Positions 1-5,404 of a stretch of 5,440 bases of DNA are shown in pieces. Position 1 is the stretch's first letter; each line of letters begins with the position of its first letter. Origin of the DNA: Acidobacteriota bacterium. Lineage in GTDB: Bacteria; Acidobacteriota; HRBIN11. Under the pieces are notes generated by a model, which saw nothing but the letters and a program-made list of their open reading frames with translations, searched no databases and was not told the origin of the DNA. The translations under genes were made by a program, and so were the position numbers. The stretch is taken from positions 1-5,440 of the forward strand of contig JANXAA010000029.1 in assembly GCA_025061865.1 (NCBI GenBank), in the 5' to 3' direction.

Positions 1-275
1 CACTCGTCTGCCATAGACGGGATCTCGTCACGGGCTAATGGAAATGAGCGATTGTATCGGGCAGATGGGCAGGTCGGCCGATGGGGAAGCGGGGAGATAG
101 GAGCGCAGGAGGAACCCCCTTAGCAGTGTCCCCCAGAATCCAGGAGTCCCGCCTGTCTGGATATTACCAGTAATGTCCGAAGTCAGACGGCCTGATAAAC
201 GACATGCGGAGACATTCTAATCGCTATCCGCTCTCCTATTCTGTTTCCCTATCTGCTCACTTGCGACCTGCTCGA
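1..275. other. Intergenic region downstream of the rmd-like gene, no supported gene
   Basis: No reading frame here has a credible start, ribosome binding site and recognisable product. The plus-strand frame open from base 1 stops at a TAG at 121-123, and its translation is a low-complexity Gly/Trp/Arg/Glu-rich string I do not recognise. On the minus strand, an ATG at 14-12 runs off the left edge after only a few codons and has no good Shine-Dalgarno sequence before it. The region has a purine-rich stretch on the plus strand (about 77-115) and a pyrimidine-rich stretch (about 228-260), both without exact repeat structure. The only notable structure is the hairpin at 151-191. A 5-bp inverted repeat CGTCT/AGACG at 5-19 is too short to interpret. 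The true neighbour to the left lies outside the window. Confidence 0.6.
151..191. other. Imperfect long hairpin downstream of the rmd-like gene
   Basis: The inner stem pairs GGATATTA (159-166) with TAATGTCC (171-178) around a CCAG loop, with one G-U type wobble. An outer stem pairs GCC-GTCT (151-153 and 155-158, with T154 bulged) with AGACGGC (185-191). Six unpaired bases (179-184) lie on one side. The centre is about 105 bases past the stop codon of the rmd-like gene. No run of T follows on either strand, so it is not a standard intrinsic terminator. It could be an RNA 3' structure, a factor-dependent termination site or a protein-binding dyad. Pairing is read directly from the sequence; function is unknown. 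Confidence 0.4.
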
Positions 276-1226
276 TCAGCGGATCTTCTGCCGCCATTCG
301 TCCAAGATGTCGGCCAGGGTCTGCCGAAGGGCATAGGTGGGAACCCACCCCGTATGGGCCCGGATCTTGGCGGGGTCGCCGACCAGGACCGGAATGTCAA
401 CCCGGCGGTATCGACGGGGATCGGTCTCGATGCGGATCGAGACGGTCGCCATACCGAGTAATTGCTGAAGGAGGTCCCGAATGGAGAAGCCCTGACCTGA
501 ACACACATTGTAGGCCTCCCCGGGTCGGCCTCGTTCGACCAGGAGACGATACGCCCGGGCGATGTCTCGAACGTCAGTGAAGTCCCGGACGGCCTCGACA
601 TTCCCGACGCGCAGGACAGGTTCGGCCTGACCGGCCTCAATACGGGCGATCTGGGAGGCAAAGTCGGCACAAACGAACCCAGCATGCTGACCCGGGCCGA
701 CGTGATTAAAAGAACGGGTGACGATGAGGGGGATCTTATAAGCTTGATAATACTGAAACCCCAAGAGTTCCTGACAAGCCTTGCTGAGGCCGTACGGGCT
801 GACCGGCCGCAGGGCCTGAGTTTCCCGAATCGGGTTGTCCTCCGGCCGCACGATTCCGTAAACTTCCGCCGAGCCGACGAGGAGGACCCGAGGCCGGAAG
901 CCGGCCCGGGCTAAGGCGTCCATCAGGTAGAAGGCCCCCCAGAAGTTCACTCGCAGGTAGCGATGGGGGTCCTGCCAGGACTGACCGACATGGGCCAATC
1001 CGGCCAGATGGAAGACGACATCGGGTCGGACACCATCCAGGACAGTCCGCCAGCCGGCGGGCGATACGACGTCGAGAGGCCACCACGTGACACCATCCGG
1101 GGGGGTCTCCGGCGAAGCCCTTTCCCCGTGATAGGTCGCATGGACTTGGTACCCCGCCACGACCAGCTCACGGAGTAGAAAACGACCGACAAAGCCACTG
1201 CCGCCGGTGACCAAGGCGACTGCCAT
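276..1226 (-). CDS. NAD(P)-dependent sugar-nucleotide reductase, GDP-6-deoxy-D-mannose reductase (RMD)-like
   Basis: A 316-residue extended short-chain dehydrogenase/reductase. It probably reduces the 4-keto group of GDP-4-keto-6-deoxy-D-mannose in the cytoplasm to give GDP-D-rhamnose for surface glycans. Visible motifs are the N-terminal Rossmann glycine motif GGSGFVG (residues 8-14), the acidic turn LDV (51-53), HLAG (73-76), the catalytic Ser119 in VGSAEVYG, and Tyr145 and Lys149 in SPYGLSK (YxxxK). Substrate-side signatures are FNHVGPGQ (173-180) with GFVCADFA (183-190), VGNVEAVRDFTDVRD (207-221) and YNVCSG (239-244), all typical of the RMD family. Length fits that family (about 300-320). 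The ATG at 1226 places the glycine loop at the usual distance; an AGGA six bases upstream is a weak ribosome binding site. It lies 77 bases after the gmd-like gene on the same strand and is clearly its paralogue, so co-transcription is likely. Alternatives are another GDP- or dTDP-hexose epimerase or reductase. Family membership is secure; the exact product is inferred. Confidence 0.85.
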   Translation of the reverse strand: MAVALVTGGSGFVGRFLLRELVVAGYQVHATYHGERASPETPPDGVTWWPLDVVSPAGWRTVLDGVRPDVVFHLAGLAHVGQSWQDPHRYLRVNFWGAFYLMDALARAGFRPRVLLVGSAEVYGIVRPEDNPIRETQALRPVSPYGLSKACQELLGFQYYQAYKIPLIVTRSFNHVGPGQHAGFVCADFASQIARIEAGQAEPVLRVGNVEAVRDFTDVRDIARAYRLLVERGRPGEAYNVCSGQGFSIRDLLQQLLGMATVSIRIETDPRRYRRVDIPVLVGDPAKIRAHTGWVPTYALRQTLADILDEWRQKIR

Positions 1227-1243
1227 GACTGTTCCTAATAGGA
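1227..1243 (-). promoter_or_regulatory. Weak ribosome binding site of the rmd-like gene within a small palindrome
   Basis: On the minus strand, TCCTATTAGGA (1243-1233) is a perfect 11-base palindrome. Its right arm, AGGA, is the only Shine-Dalgarno-like sequence, six bases before the ATG at 1226. The site is weaker than those of the exbB and exbD genes in this window. The palindrome's loop is too small for a stable RNA hairpin, so regulation by pairing is doubtful. Confidence 0.35.
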
Positions 1244-1303
1244 CGGCCCTATCGGACGGACCTGCATCCAGGAGCAGACCGACTTCAAGCGACCTTATCG
1301 GGG

Positions 1304-2278
1304 TCAGCCGTCTTTTTCCGCTTGGACTCTTTGCCGCCAGTAGTTCAGCAGGTCCTGCAAAGTTTGCTCGAAGGGGATCTGAGGCGCCCAGCCGGTCGTT
1401 TCCCGAAACCGGGTCGAGTCGCCGATAAGGACCTCGACGTCCGAAGGTCGTAGACGTCGAGCATCGACCTGAACGTCGACATCTACGGACGTCATGCGCA
1501 GGAGCCTTTCCAAGACCTCTCGGATCTTGTAGCCCCGGCCGGAGGCGACGTTGTAAACGTCACCGGGGGCGCCGTGTTCCAGAGCGAGCCAGTAGGCGCG
1601 GACCATGTCCCGGACGTCCGTGTAGTCCCGGATGGCCTCCAGGTTGCCGACGTGCACGACCGGCGGCCGCAGGCCTGCCTCGATCTCGGCGACCTGCTTG
1701 GCCAGATTCGATTCAGCGAAGACCTCGCCCCGGCGGGGGCCTGTATGATTGAAGCCTCGCGTGCGGACGATGTGGGTCCTATAGCTCATGTAGTACTGAT
1801 AACCCAGTAGGTCCTGAGCGACTTTGGACACAGCGTAAGGGCTCAAGGGACGGAGGGGGTTCGTCTCCCGAACGGGGACCTCATGGGGGTAGACGAGACC
1901 ATACTCCTCGCTGGAACCGGCGACCTGAATCCGCACAGGCAAGCCCAAAGCCCGACAAGCCTCCAAGAGGTGAATCTGTCCGATGACGTTAACCTGAAAA
2001 GTCTCAGAGGGCAGACGCCAAGACGTCGGCACAAAGCTCTGAGCGGCCAGGTGAAAAATCCGGTCGGGCCGGACTTGATAGAGGGTCCAATAGACGGCAG
2101 CGGCGTCCTGAAGGTCGCATTCGACTAAGTGGATGCGGTCGAGCAGGTGACGCACGTTGTCCATCCGACTCCGCCATCGGTAGAGGCCGTAGACTTCTAC
2201 ATCGGGATGGTGCTGGAGGATGTACTCGGCGAGATGACTGCCCGCAAATCCCGTGATCCCCGTGATAAGCACACGCAT
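1304..2278 (-). CDS. GDP-mannose 4,6-dehydratase-like sugar-nucleotide dehydratase (short form)
   Basis: A 324-residue extended SDR enzyme that probably removes water from GDP-D-mannose to form GDP-4-keto-6-deoxy-D-mannose in the cytoplasm, using a bound NADP(H). Seen: the glycine motif GITGFAG (7-13), an arginine-rich segment YRWRSRMDN after strand 2 (33-41) consistent with NADP, HLAAQS (76-81), the SSEEYG active-site segment (122-127), YAVSK with Tyr148 and Lys152, FNHTGPRRGE (176-185), and VGNLEAIRDYTDVRD (210-224). AAQS, EYGLV and GPRRGE recall GMD enzymes. However, GMD's usual TGQDG N-terminal motif and RDWG motif are replaced by RMD-like TGFAG and RDYTD, and the chain is shorter than the usual 340-370 residues. 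I start at the ATG at 2278, not the in-frame TTG seven codons upstream at 2299: the ATG has a well-placed AGAGG and gives MRVLITG, the normal N-terminus. It leads a two-gene unit with the rmd-like gene. It could instead be a second 4-ketoreductase or epimerase. Confidence 0.8.
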   Translation of the reverse strand: MRVLITGITGFAGSHLAEYILQHHPDVEVYGLYRWRSRMDNVRHLLDRIHLVECDLQDAAAVYWTLYQVRPDRIFHLAAQSFVPTSWRLPSETFQVNVIGQIHLLEACRALGLPVRIQVAGSSEEYGLVYPHEVPVRETNPLRPLSPYAVSKVAQDLLGYQYYMSYRTHIVRTRGFNHTGPRRGEVFAESNLAKQVAEIEAGLRPPVVHVGNLEAIRDYTDVRDMVRAYWLALEHGAPGDVYNVASGRGYKIREVLERLLRMTSVDVDVQVDARRLRPSDVEVLIGDSTRFRETTGWAPQIPFEQTLQDLLNYWRQRVQAEKDG

Positions 2279-2291
2279 AGAAAGACCTCTC
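2279..2291 (-). promoter_or_regulatory. Ribosome binding site deciding the gmd-like start
   Basis: On the minus strand, GAGAGGT (2291-2285) precedes the ATG at 2278. The AGAGG core sits seven bases before the ATG, which is ideal spacing. The alternative TTG start at 2299 lies upstream of this site and would add seven residues before the Rossmann strand. This supports the ATG as the real start. Confidence 0.65.
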
Positions 2292-2453
2292 GTCCGCAAA
2301 TAGAAGTAGAATCCGCACCCTAACCTAAGGACTGGGGATGCTCGTCGCCCCCTTGGGCATGTCGATCAATAGGGCCGTCGCCTCATGAGGATCCAGATGG
2401 TTTAGCTTTCCGGCTCTTCGAGAACAATTCTTCAAACTTTGTGATGCTTATGA

Positions 2454-2474
2454 CCGCATGACGGGATCATGCAG
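2454..2474 (-). other. Small hairpin downstream of the TPR gene, weak terminator candidate
   Basis: In minus-strand RNA the perfect arms GCATGA (2472-2467) and TCATGC (2461-2456) enclose a five-base loop. They extend outward by one wobble and one C-G pair. The hairpin begins about 25 bases after the TPR stop codon, a usual terminator position. It is not followed by a T-run, so intrinsic termination would be inefficient. It may instead protect the 3' end of the exb transcript. Confidence 0.35.
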
Positions 2475-2499
2475 GAAGCTATCTTCTCTTAAATGACCC

Positions 2500-3597
2500 T
2501 CAGCGGGAGGAGCCCGGGGACGAATTGGGTTTCGGCGCTTGTTGTTGCTGGAGGGCCTGCGTGGCCCGTTTGATCATGTCCTGGTATCGGTCGTCCTTGG
2601 ACAACTCATACGCCTTCTTGTAATAGTCGAGGGCGTCCTTAAAACGCTTCTGGTTTTCATACACGTACCCCAGGAGTTCGTAAACCTTGGGATTCTGAGC
2701 CTGGGCCTGCCGCCACTGCAGGAGGGTCGCCTCGGCGTTTGGCCAGTCCTTCAGGCCGATGTAAGCCTGCGCTAAGTTGTAAAGACGAGTCGGATTCGAG
2801 TCCGGGAGCTGTTTAAAGATACTGACAGCCTTTGCGTAGTCCTGCAAGGCCAGGTAGGCGATCCCCAGTTGACCCAGGACCTCCGGGGAGGCACCCCCGT
2901 GAGCGACGAGCGCCTCCCCGACCTCCCGAGCCCGGGCATAGTTCTGCGTCACATTGGCGGCCTCGATGAGGTAGCGGGCATAGTCCCGGTGGTTGGGTCG
3001 GAGTGTGTAGGCTCGGTTCAAGTACTGATAGGCCTCCGGGCCTTGTTTCCGGCGCAAGGCCACGAGTCCATTCAGGTAGAGGAGAGAATCGTCGTTGGGC
3101 TGGGCCTGGAGGGCTTGTTGGAGGTCGGTGGCCGCTTTATCGACGTTTCCCAAGGCCAAGTGGGCCGCCCCCCGCAGTTTCAAGGCACCCGGTAGGAGAG
3201 CCCTATCCTCTGGTTTAGCCGCATTCGGCAGGCCCTGGTCGACATACTGGACGACAGCCTTGTACTGCTTCCGCTGCATGGCCGCATAGGCCAGGTAGTA
3301 GTAAGCACCGAAGTGTTTCGGCTCTAGCTCGATGACCTTCTGAAGGTTCTTTTCGGCGTCGGCCATCTTGTTCAGATTGATTTGGCACAGGGCCAGCATG
3401 TAGTAGCCCGCTGGATGGGTAGGATTCTCCGCGATGACCTGCTCGAAAGCAGCGGCCGCACCTGCATAATCTTTCTTCTGAAAGAGTTGAATTCCCTGTT
3501 CCCATAAGGGATTCTCCTGAGCCCCCAAGCCCAAGACACTGCCCATGAGGACACTCAAGAGGATCCACGCCGTCAAACCCTCCTTTTGGGCACGCAT
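2500..3597 (-). CDS. Exported tetratricopeptide-repeat protein
   Basis: A 365-residue protein with an N-terminal signal peptide: basic MRAQKEG, a hydrophobic core at about residues 8-25 and likely cleavage after LGLGA (residue 26). There is no lipobox cysteine, so it is probably a soluble periplasmic or membrane-tethered protein. The rest is about nine TPR units of roughly 34 residues, visible near 30-60, 63-95, 97-127, 138-170, 171-203, 205-235, 238-268, 270-300 and 303-335. They show recurring patterns such as AxxxFEQVIAENP, LGxAYLALQDYAKAV and ALDYYKKAYELSKD. It ends in a Gln/Pro/Ser-rich tail (about 350-365). TPR superhelices bind protein partners. As the last gene of the exbB-exbD-exbD cluster it probably scaffolds or couples the motor to another envelope component; the partner is unknown. 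The start is the ATG at 3597, which keeps the complete signal peptide; the GAGG before it is modest. The fold is secure and the role inferred. Confidence 0.88.
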   Translation of the reverse strand: MRAQKEGLTAWILLSVLMGSVLGLGAQENPLWEQGIQLFQKKDYAGAAAAFEQVIAENPTHPAGYYMLALCQINLNKMADAEKNLQKVIELEPKHFGAYYYLAYAAMQRKQYKAVVQYVDQGLPNAAKPEDRALLPGALKLRGAAHLALGNVDKAATDLQQALQAQPNDDSLLYLNGLVALRRKQGPEAYQYLNRAYTLRPNHRDYARYLIEAANVTQNYARAREVGEALVAHGGASPEVLGQLGIAYLALQDYAKAVSIFKQLPDSNPTRLYNLAQAYIGLKDWPNAEATLLQWRQAQAQNPKVYELLGYVYENQKRFKDALDYYKKAYELSKDDRYQDMIKRATQALQQQQAPKPNSSPGSSR

Positions 3598-3598
3598 G

Positions 3599-3618
3599 CC
3601 TTATCCTCGATGATAAAG
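3599..3618 (-). promoter_or_regulatory. Hairpin overlapping the TPR gene ribosome binding site
   Basis: In minus-strand RNA, CTTTATC (3618-3612) can pair with GATAAGG (3605-3599) around the loop ATCGAG, giving seven pairs with one wobble. It ends one base before the ATG at 3597. The only Shine-Dalgarno-like sequence, GAGG (3608-3605), lies in the loop and the first stem base. This could dampen or control TPR translation relative to exbD. The stem is AT-rich and short, so the effect may be small. Confidence 0.35.
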
Positions 3619-3648
3619 GGGGTCGAGTCCTATCGTCGGCGACCTTGG

Positions 3649-4134
3649 CTACTGGACCGTCGCCGGACTCCCCATCGACTCCGAAGCCGTAGCACCGATC
3701 GGTTCAGTCAAGATTCCGATGTTCCGGGCACCGCCCTGGCGGACGACGTCAAGAATCCGCATGGCATTCTCATAATTGACGTCGTCGTCTGCCGTGAAAA
3801 AGATCATCTGCGTCGATCGACCCTGCATGATCTGCTGGACACGACCCAGGAGTTGTCCCGGCGGGACCTCTTCTCGGTTAATGAACACCCGACAACTGGA
3901 CAATTGCCCAGGTCCGCAAGGCGATGTCACTCGGATGACGATCTGCTCCGAGGCCGAGGGCGGGGTCTGCGTCTGTGCCCGGGGCGGCAATTTCGACAAA
4001 TAGCCCACCTGCGCGATCAGGACCGTGACGACAATCATGAAGATAATCAGGAGCACCAGGCAGATGTCGATAAAGGGGATCACATTGGGGTCCGACATCG
4101 GCCCGCCGCGGCGACCCCCGACTTGAATGCCCAT
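3649..4134 (-). CDS. ExbD/TolR-family biopolymer transport protein (second copy)
   Basis: A 161-residue single-pass inner-membrane protein. A short cytoplasmic N-terminus leads into one transmembrane helix (about 21-41) carrying the family's proton-binding Asp23 in NVIPFIDICLVLLIIFM. A periplasmic domain follows, ending with the conserved FFTADDDVNYENAMRILD and GARNIGILTEP segments (112-145). It would form part of the rotor/plug within an ExbB pentamer and couple proton flow to a TonB-like protein. The helix is nearly the same as in the preceding ExbD, but the periplasmic part differs: it has a Pro/Gln/Ala linker (49-62) and two cysteines, Cys73 and Cys81, that could form a disulfide. It starts 21 bases after the first exbD stop codon with a good GGAGG (4147-4143) eight bases from the ATG. 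A second ATG at codon 13 would also keep the helix but lacks such a site. The family is confident; the heteromeric partnership with the first ExbD is inferred. Confidence 0.9.
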   Translation of the reverse strand: MGIQVGGRRGGPMSDPNVIPFIDICLVLLIIFMIVVTVLIAQVGYLSKLPPRAQTQTPPSASEQIVIRVTSPCGPGQLSSCRVFINREEVPPGQLLGRVQQIMQGRSTQMIFFTADDDVNYENAMRILDVVRQGGARNIGILTEPIGATASESMGSPATVQ

Positions 4135-4155
4135 GACCGATTCCTCCCCGACGGA

Positions 4156-4599
4156 TTAAGACCGACGGCTCTTGTCGACAATCAGACCTACATTGGCAAA
4201 CCCCGACGCCTGTACAGATTTCATCAAGTTCCGCACGTCTCCGTACTTGACCCGACGGTCTGCCTTAATCAAGACCTGGCGGCCCGGGTTACGGGCGTTT
4301 AGTTCCTTCATCTTGGCCTCGAACTTGGACAGGTCCCCGTACAGGGTCGCATATCGGGTATCGCCGATGTACACACTCAGGTCGTGTCGTAAGGAGACCG
4401 TTAACTGTTTTTCCTCCCGCTTAATCTCCTCGGGATGGGTCGTCATCGGGAGTTGGACGGCGGCCCCGACCTGGAGCATAGGCGTGATGACCATGAAGAT
4501 GATCAGCAAGACCAACGTCACGTCGATCAGGGGGATCACGTTGGGGTCAGAGGTGACTTCCAGCGGTTCTGACCGCCAGCGCTTAAACACGCTTGGCAT
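4156..4599 (-). CDS. ExbD/TolR-family biopolymer transport protein (first copy)
   Basis: A 147-residue protein of usual ExbD length. After a short basic cytoplasmic tail there is one transmembrane helix (about 24-43) with the essential Asp26 in the motif NVIPLIDVTLVLLIIFM. The periplasmic domain ends in the conserved IKADRRVKYGDVRNLM and SGFANVGLIVDK segments (about 111-143). With ExbB it would use the proton gradient across the inner membrane to energise a TonB- or TolA-like partner. Its first 17 bases overlap the end of exbB in another frame. Its Shine-Dalgarno AGGAGGT lies inside the exbB codons for Gln-Glu-Val, which implies translational coupling and fixed stoichiometry. TolR-type (envelope constriction) function cannot be excluded; the TonB-like end upstream favours ExbD. 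Family assignment is very secure. Confidence 0.93.
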   Translation of the reverse strand: MPSVFKRWRSEPLEVTSDPNVIPLIDVTLVLLIIFMVITPMLQVGAAVQLPMTTHPEEIKREEKQLTVSLRHDLSVYIGDTRYATLYGDLSKFEAKMKELNARNPGRQVLIKADRRVKYGDVRNLMKSVQASGFANVGLIVDKSRRS

Positions 4600-5332
4600 A
4601 CATGACCTCCTGGACGTCGACCAGGTAGTCTAACAGGTCCGCTGCGATATTCCCCATCTCGTGTTGGATGCGCTCCACACGAACGGTGAAGTAATTGTAC
4701 AGCCACACGGCCGGGATGGCGACAAGCAAACCGAAGGCCGTCATGACAAGGGCCTCGGCGATACCCCCCGACACCTGCCCGATGGCCGCCGCTCCGGCCG
4801 TCTTAATGGCCTGGAAGGCGTTGATGATGCCGATGACCGTCCCGAAAAGACCGACAAAAGGCGCCGTCGCTCCCACCGTAGCCAGGGTGCTCAGACCCCG
4901 CTTGAATTCGTGAATCTCCAGGATGCTGGCCCGTTCCATAGCGTGCTGGGTCCGTTCCAAGGCCTTATGGGGCTGGAAGGCCTCTTCCAACTCGGTCGTC
5001 GCCGTCCCATGAGGGTTGGCCGAGGCCACATGAGCCGACGTTTCCATGATGCGTAGGAACTCTTGCAGGCCGTGGTTGACGATCTTGGCGACATGGCTGT
5101 GGCGGAACTCTTTTTGACGAGTCAACTCTAAGGCCTGCTGGAGGTTCCGCTTGTCCAATTCCTGCGTCAGGGCTTCTACGAACCGGATCGACTGCTTGCG
5201 AGCCCGTCGAAAGAGAAGAAACTTATCGATAGCGACGACCAAACTCCAGATAGACATCCCTAACATCACAAACGCGACGATCCGGACGACCCAGCCCATG
5301 GCGTGCCAGATTTCGATCAGGGAAACCTGCAT
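4583..5332 (-). CDS. ExbB/TolQ/MotA-family proton channel protein
   Basis: A 249-residue inner-membrane protein close in length to E. coli ExbB (244). It has three transmembrane helices: TM1 at about 12-36, then a long cytoplasmic loop rich in charged residues, TM2 at about 149-173 with TVGATAPFVGLFGTVIG, and TM3 at about 190-215 with GIAEALVMTAFGLLVAIPAV. Thr165 and Thr198 match by motif and spacing the conserved pore threonines of ExbB (Thr148 and Thr181). It would form a pentameric proton channel around an ExbD pair, supplying energy to the TonB-like protein encoded just upstream. The ATG at 5332 has a near-perfect AAGGAGGT (5346-5339) ahead of it. A short insert-like segment in the loop, about 104-115, is not strongly family-like. 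TolQ is the alternative name; the neighbours decide for ExbB-type. The family is certain; the transported substrate is unknown. Confidence 0.94.
   Translation of the reverse strand: MQVSLIEIWHAMGWVVRIVAFVMLGMSIWSLVVAIDKFLLFRRARKQSIRFVEALTQELDKRNLQQALELTRQKEFRHSHVAKIVNHGLQEFLRIMETSAHVASANPHGTATTELEEAFQPHKALERTQHAMERASILEIHEFKRGLSTLATVGATAPFVGLFGTVIGIINAFQAIKTAGAAAIGQVSGGIAEALVMTAFGLLVAIPAVWLYNYFTVRVERIQHEMGNIAADLLDYLVDVQEVMYAKRV
4605..4611 (-). promoter_or_regulatory. Ribosome binding site of the first exbD inside exbB
   Basis: Minus-strand AGGAGGT lies within the last codons of exbB, with its AGGAGG core six bases before the exbD ATG at 4599. An ATG between them, in the exbB frame, encodes the exbB Met244 and is not used for exbD. 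The arrangement supports the 17-base overlap as real. Confidence 0.7.
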
Positions 5333-5338
5333 ATAGTG

Positions 5339-5346
5339 ACCTCCTT
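5339..5346 (-). promoter_or_regulatory. Strong ribosome binding site of exbB
   Basis: Minus-strand AAGGAGGT is a complete match to the anti-Shine-Dalgarno core, six bases before the ATG at 5332. It is the strongest such site in the window and fixes the exbB start. Confidence 0.75.
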
Positions 5347-5377
5347 TCCGTAAGATTTACCAAAATCCAAAAGGTCT

Positions 5378-5391
5378 ACCCGCGCACGGGT
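5378..5391. other. Short hairpin in the gap before exbB
   Basis: ACCCG (5378-5382) and CGGGT (5387-5391) form a five-bp stem with a four-base loop in the 72-base gap between the TonB-like stop codon and exbB. On the minus strand it is followed by ACCTTTTGGATTTTGG, which has two short T-runs but no continuous tract. It may be a weak attenuator or a processing site that sets exbB levels apart from the upstream gene. Confidence 0.3.
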
Positions 5392-5404
5392 CCATCCCCG
5401 GAAG

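Larger units (their letters stand above)
2279..2499. other. Intergenic region between the TPR gene and the gmd-like gene
   Basis: This 221-base stretch has no credible gene on either strand. Read on the minus strand it runs from the TPR stop codon to the gmd-like start. It is more AT-rich around 2400-2450 than the genes. A possible promoter, TTGTTC then 17 bases then TAAACC (about 2427-2399), matches consensus at only three of six bases in each box, so I do not call it. A 10-base palindrome CCTCATGAGG lies at 2381-2390. The size of the gap suggests that the sugar genes have their own promoter here, separate from the exb operon, but this is inference. Confidence 0.5.

Noticed and set aside
1..123. 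Plus-strand frame open from the left edge, possible 3' end of an off-window gene
   Set aside because: Forty codons of Gly/Trp/Arg/Glu-rich low-complexity sequence with no family resemblance; equally likely by chance.
61..272. GCAGGTCG and GCAGAT words at 61-76 recurring on the opposite strand at 251-271, resembling terminal inverted repeats
   Set aside because: The word order is not mirrored as a true inverted repeat requires, the matches are only 6-8 bases, and there is no transposase or target duplication.
204..461. A plus-strand open frame starting in the left intergenic region and running into the 3' end of the rmd-like gene
   Set aside because: No ribosome binding site, Arg/Pro-rich unrecognisable translation, and most of it lies antisense to a secure coding region.
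2381..2390. Perfect 10-base palindrome CCTCATGAGG in the intergenic gap
   Set aside because: Single copy in the window, no loop for an RNA hairpin and no similarity to an operator I recognise.
2399..2427. Possible sigma-70 promoter TTGTTC-17-TAAACC on the minus strand before the gmd-like gene
   Set aside because: Only three of six consensus bases in each box, close to chance; kept only as a remark in the intergenic entry.
3586..4302. A 238-codon plus-strand open frame opposite the TPR start, the second exbD and part of the first exbD
   Set aside because: It is antisense to two well-supported membrane-protein genes. Its translation is rich in Arg, Asp and His with no recognisable domain, typical of a shadow frame in GC-rich DNA.
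4156..5332. Reading the motor genes as tolQ-tolR of the Tol-Pal system
   Set aside because: No TolA, TolB or Pal in the window, two ExbD copies are present and the upstream fragment looks TonB-like; ExbB/ExbD is the better name, though family-level similarity alone cannot exclude Tol.
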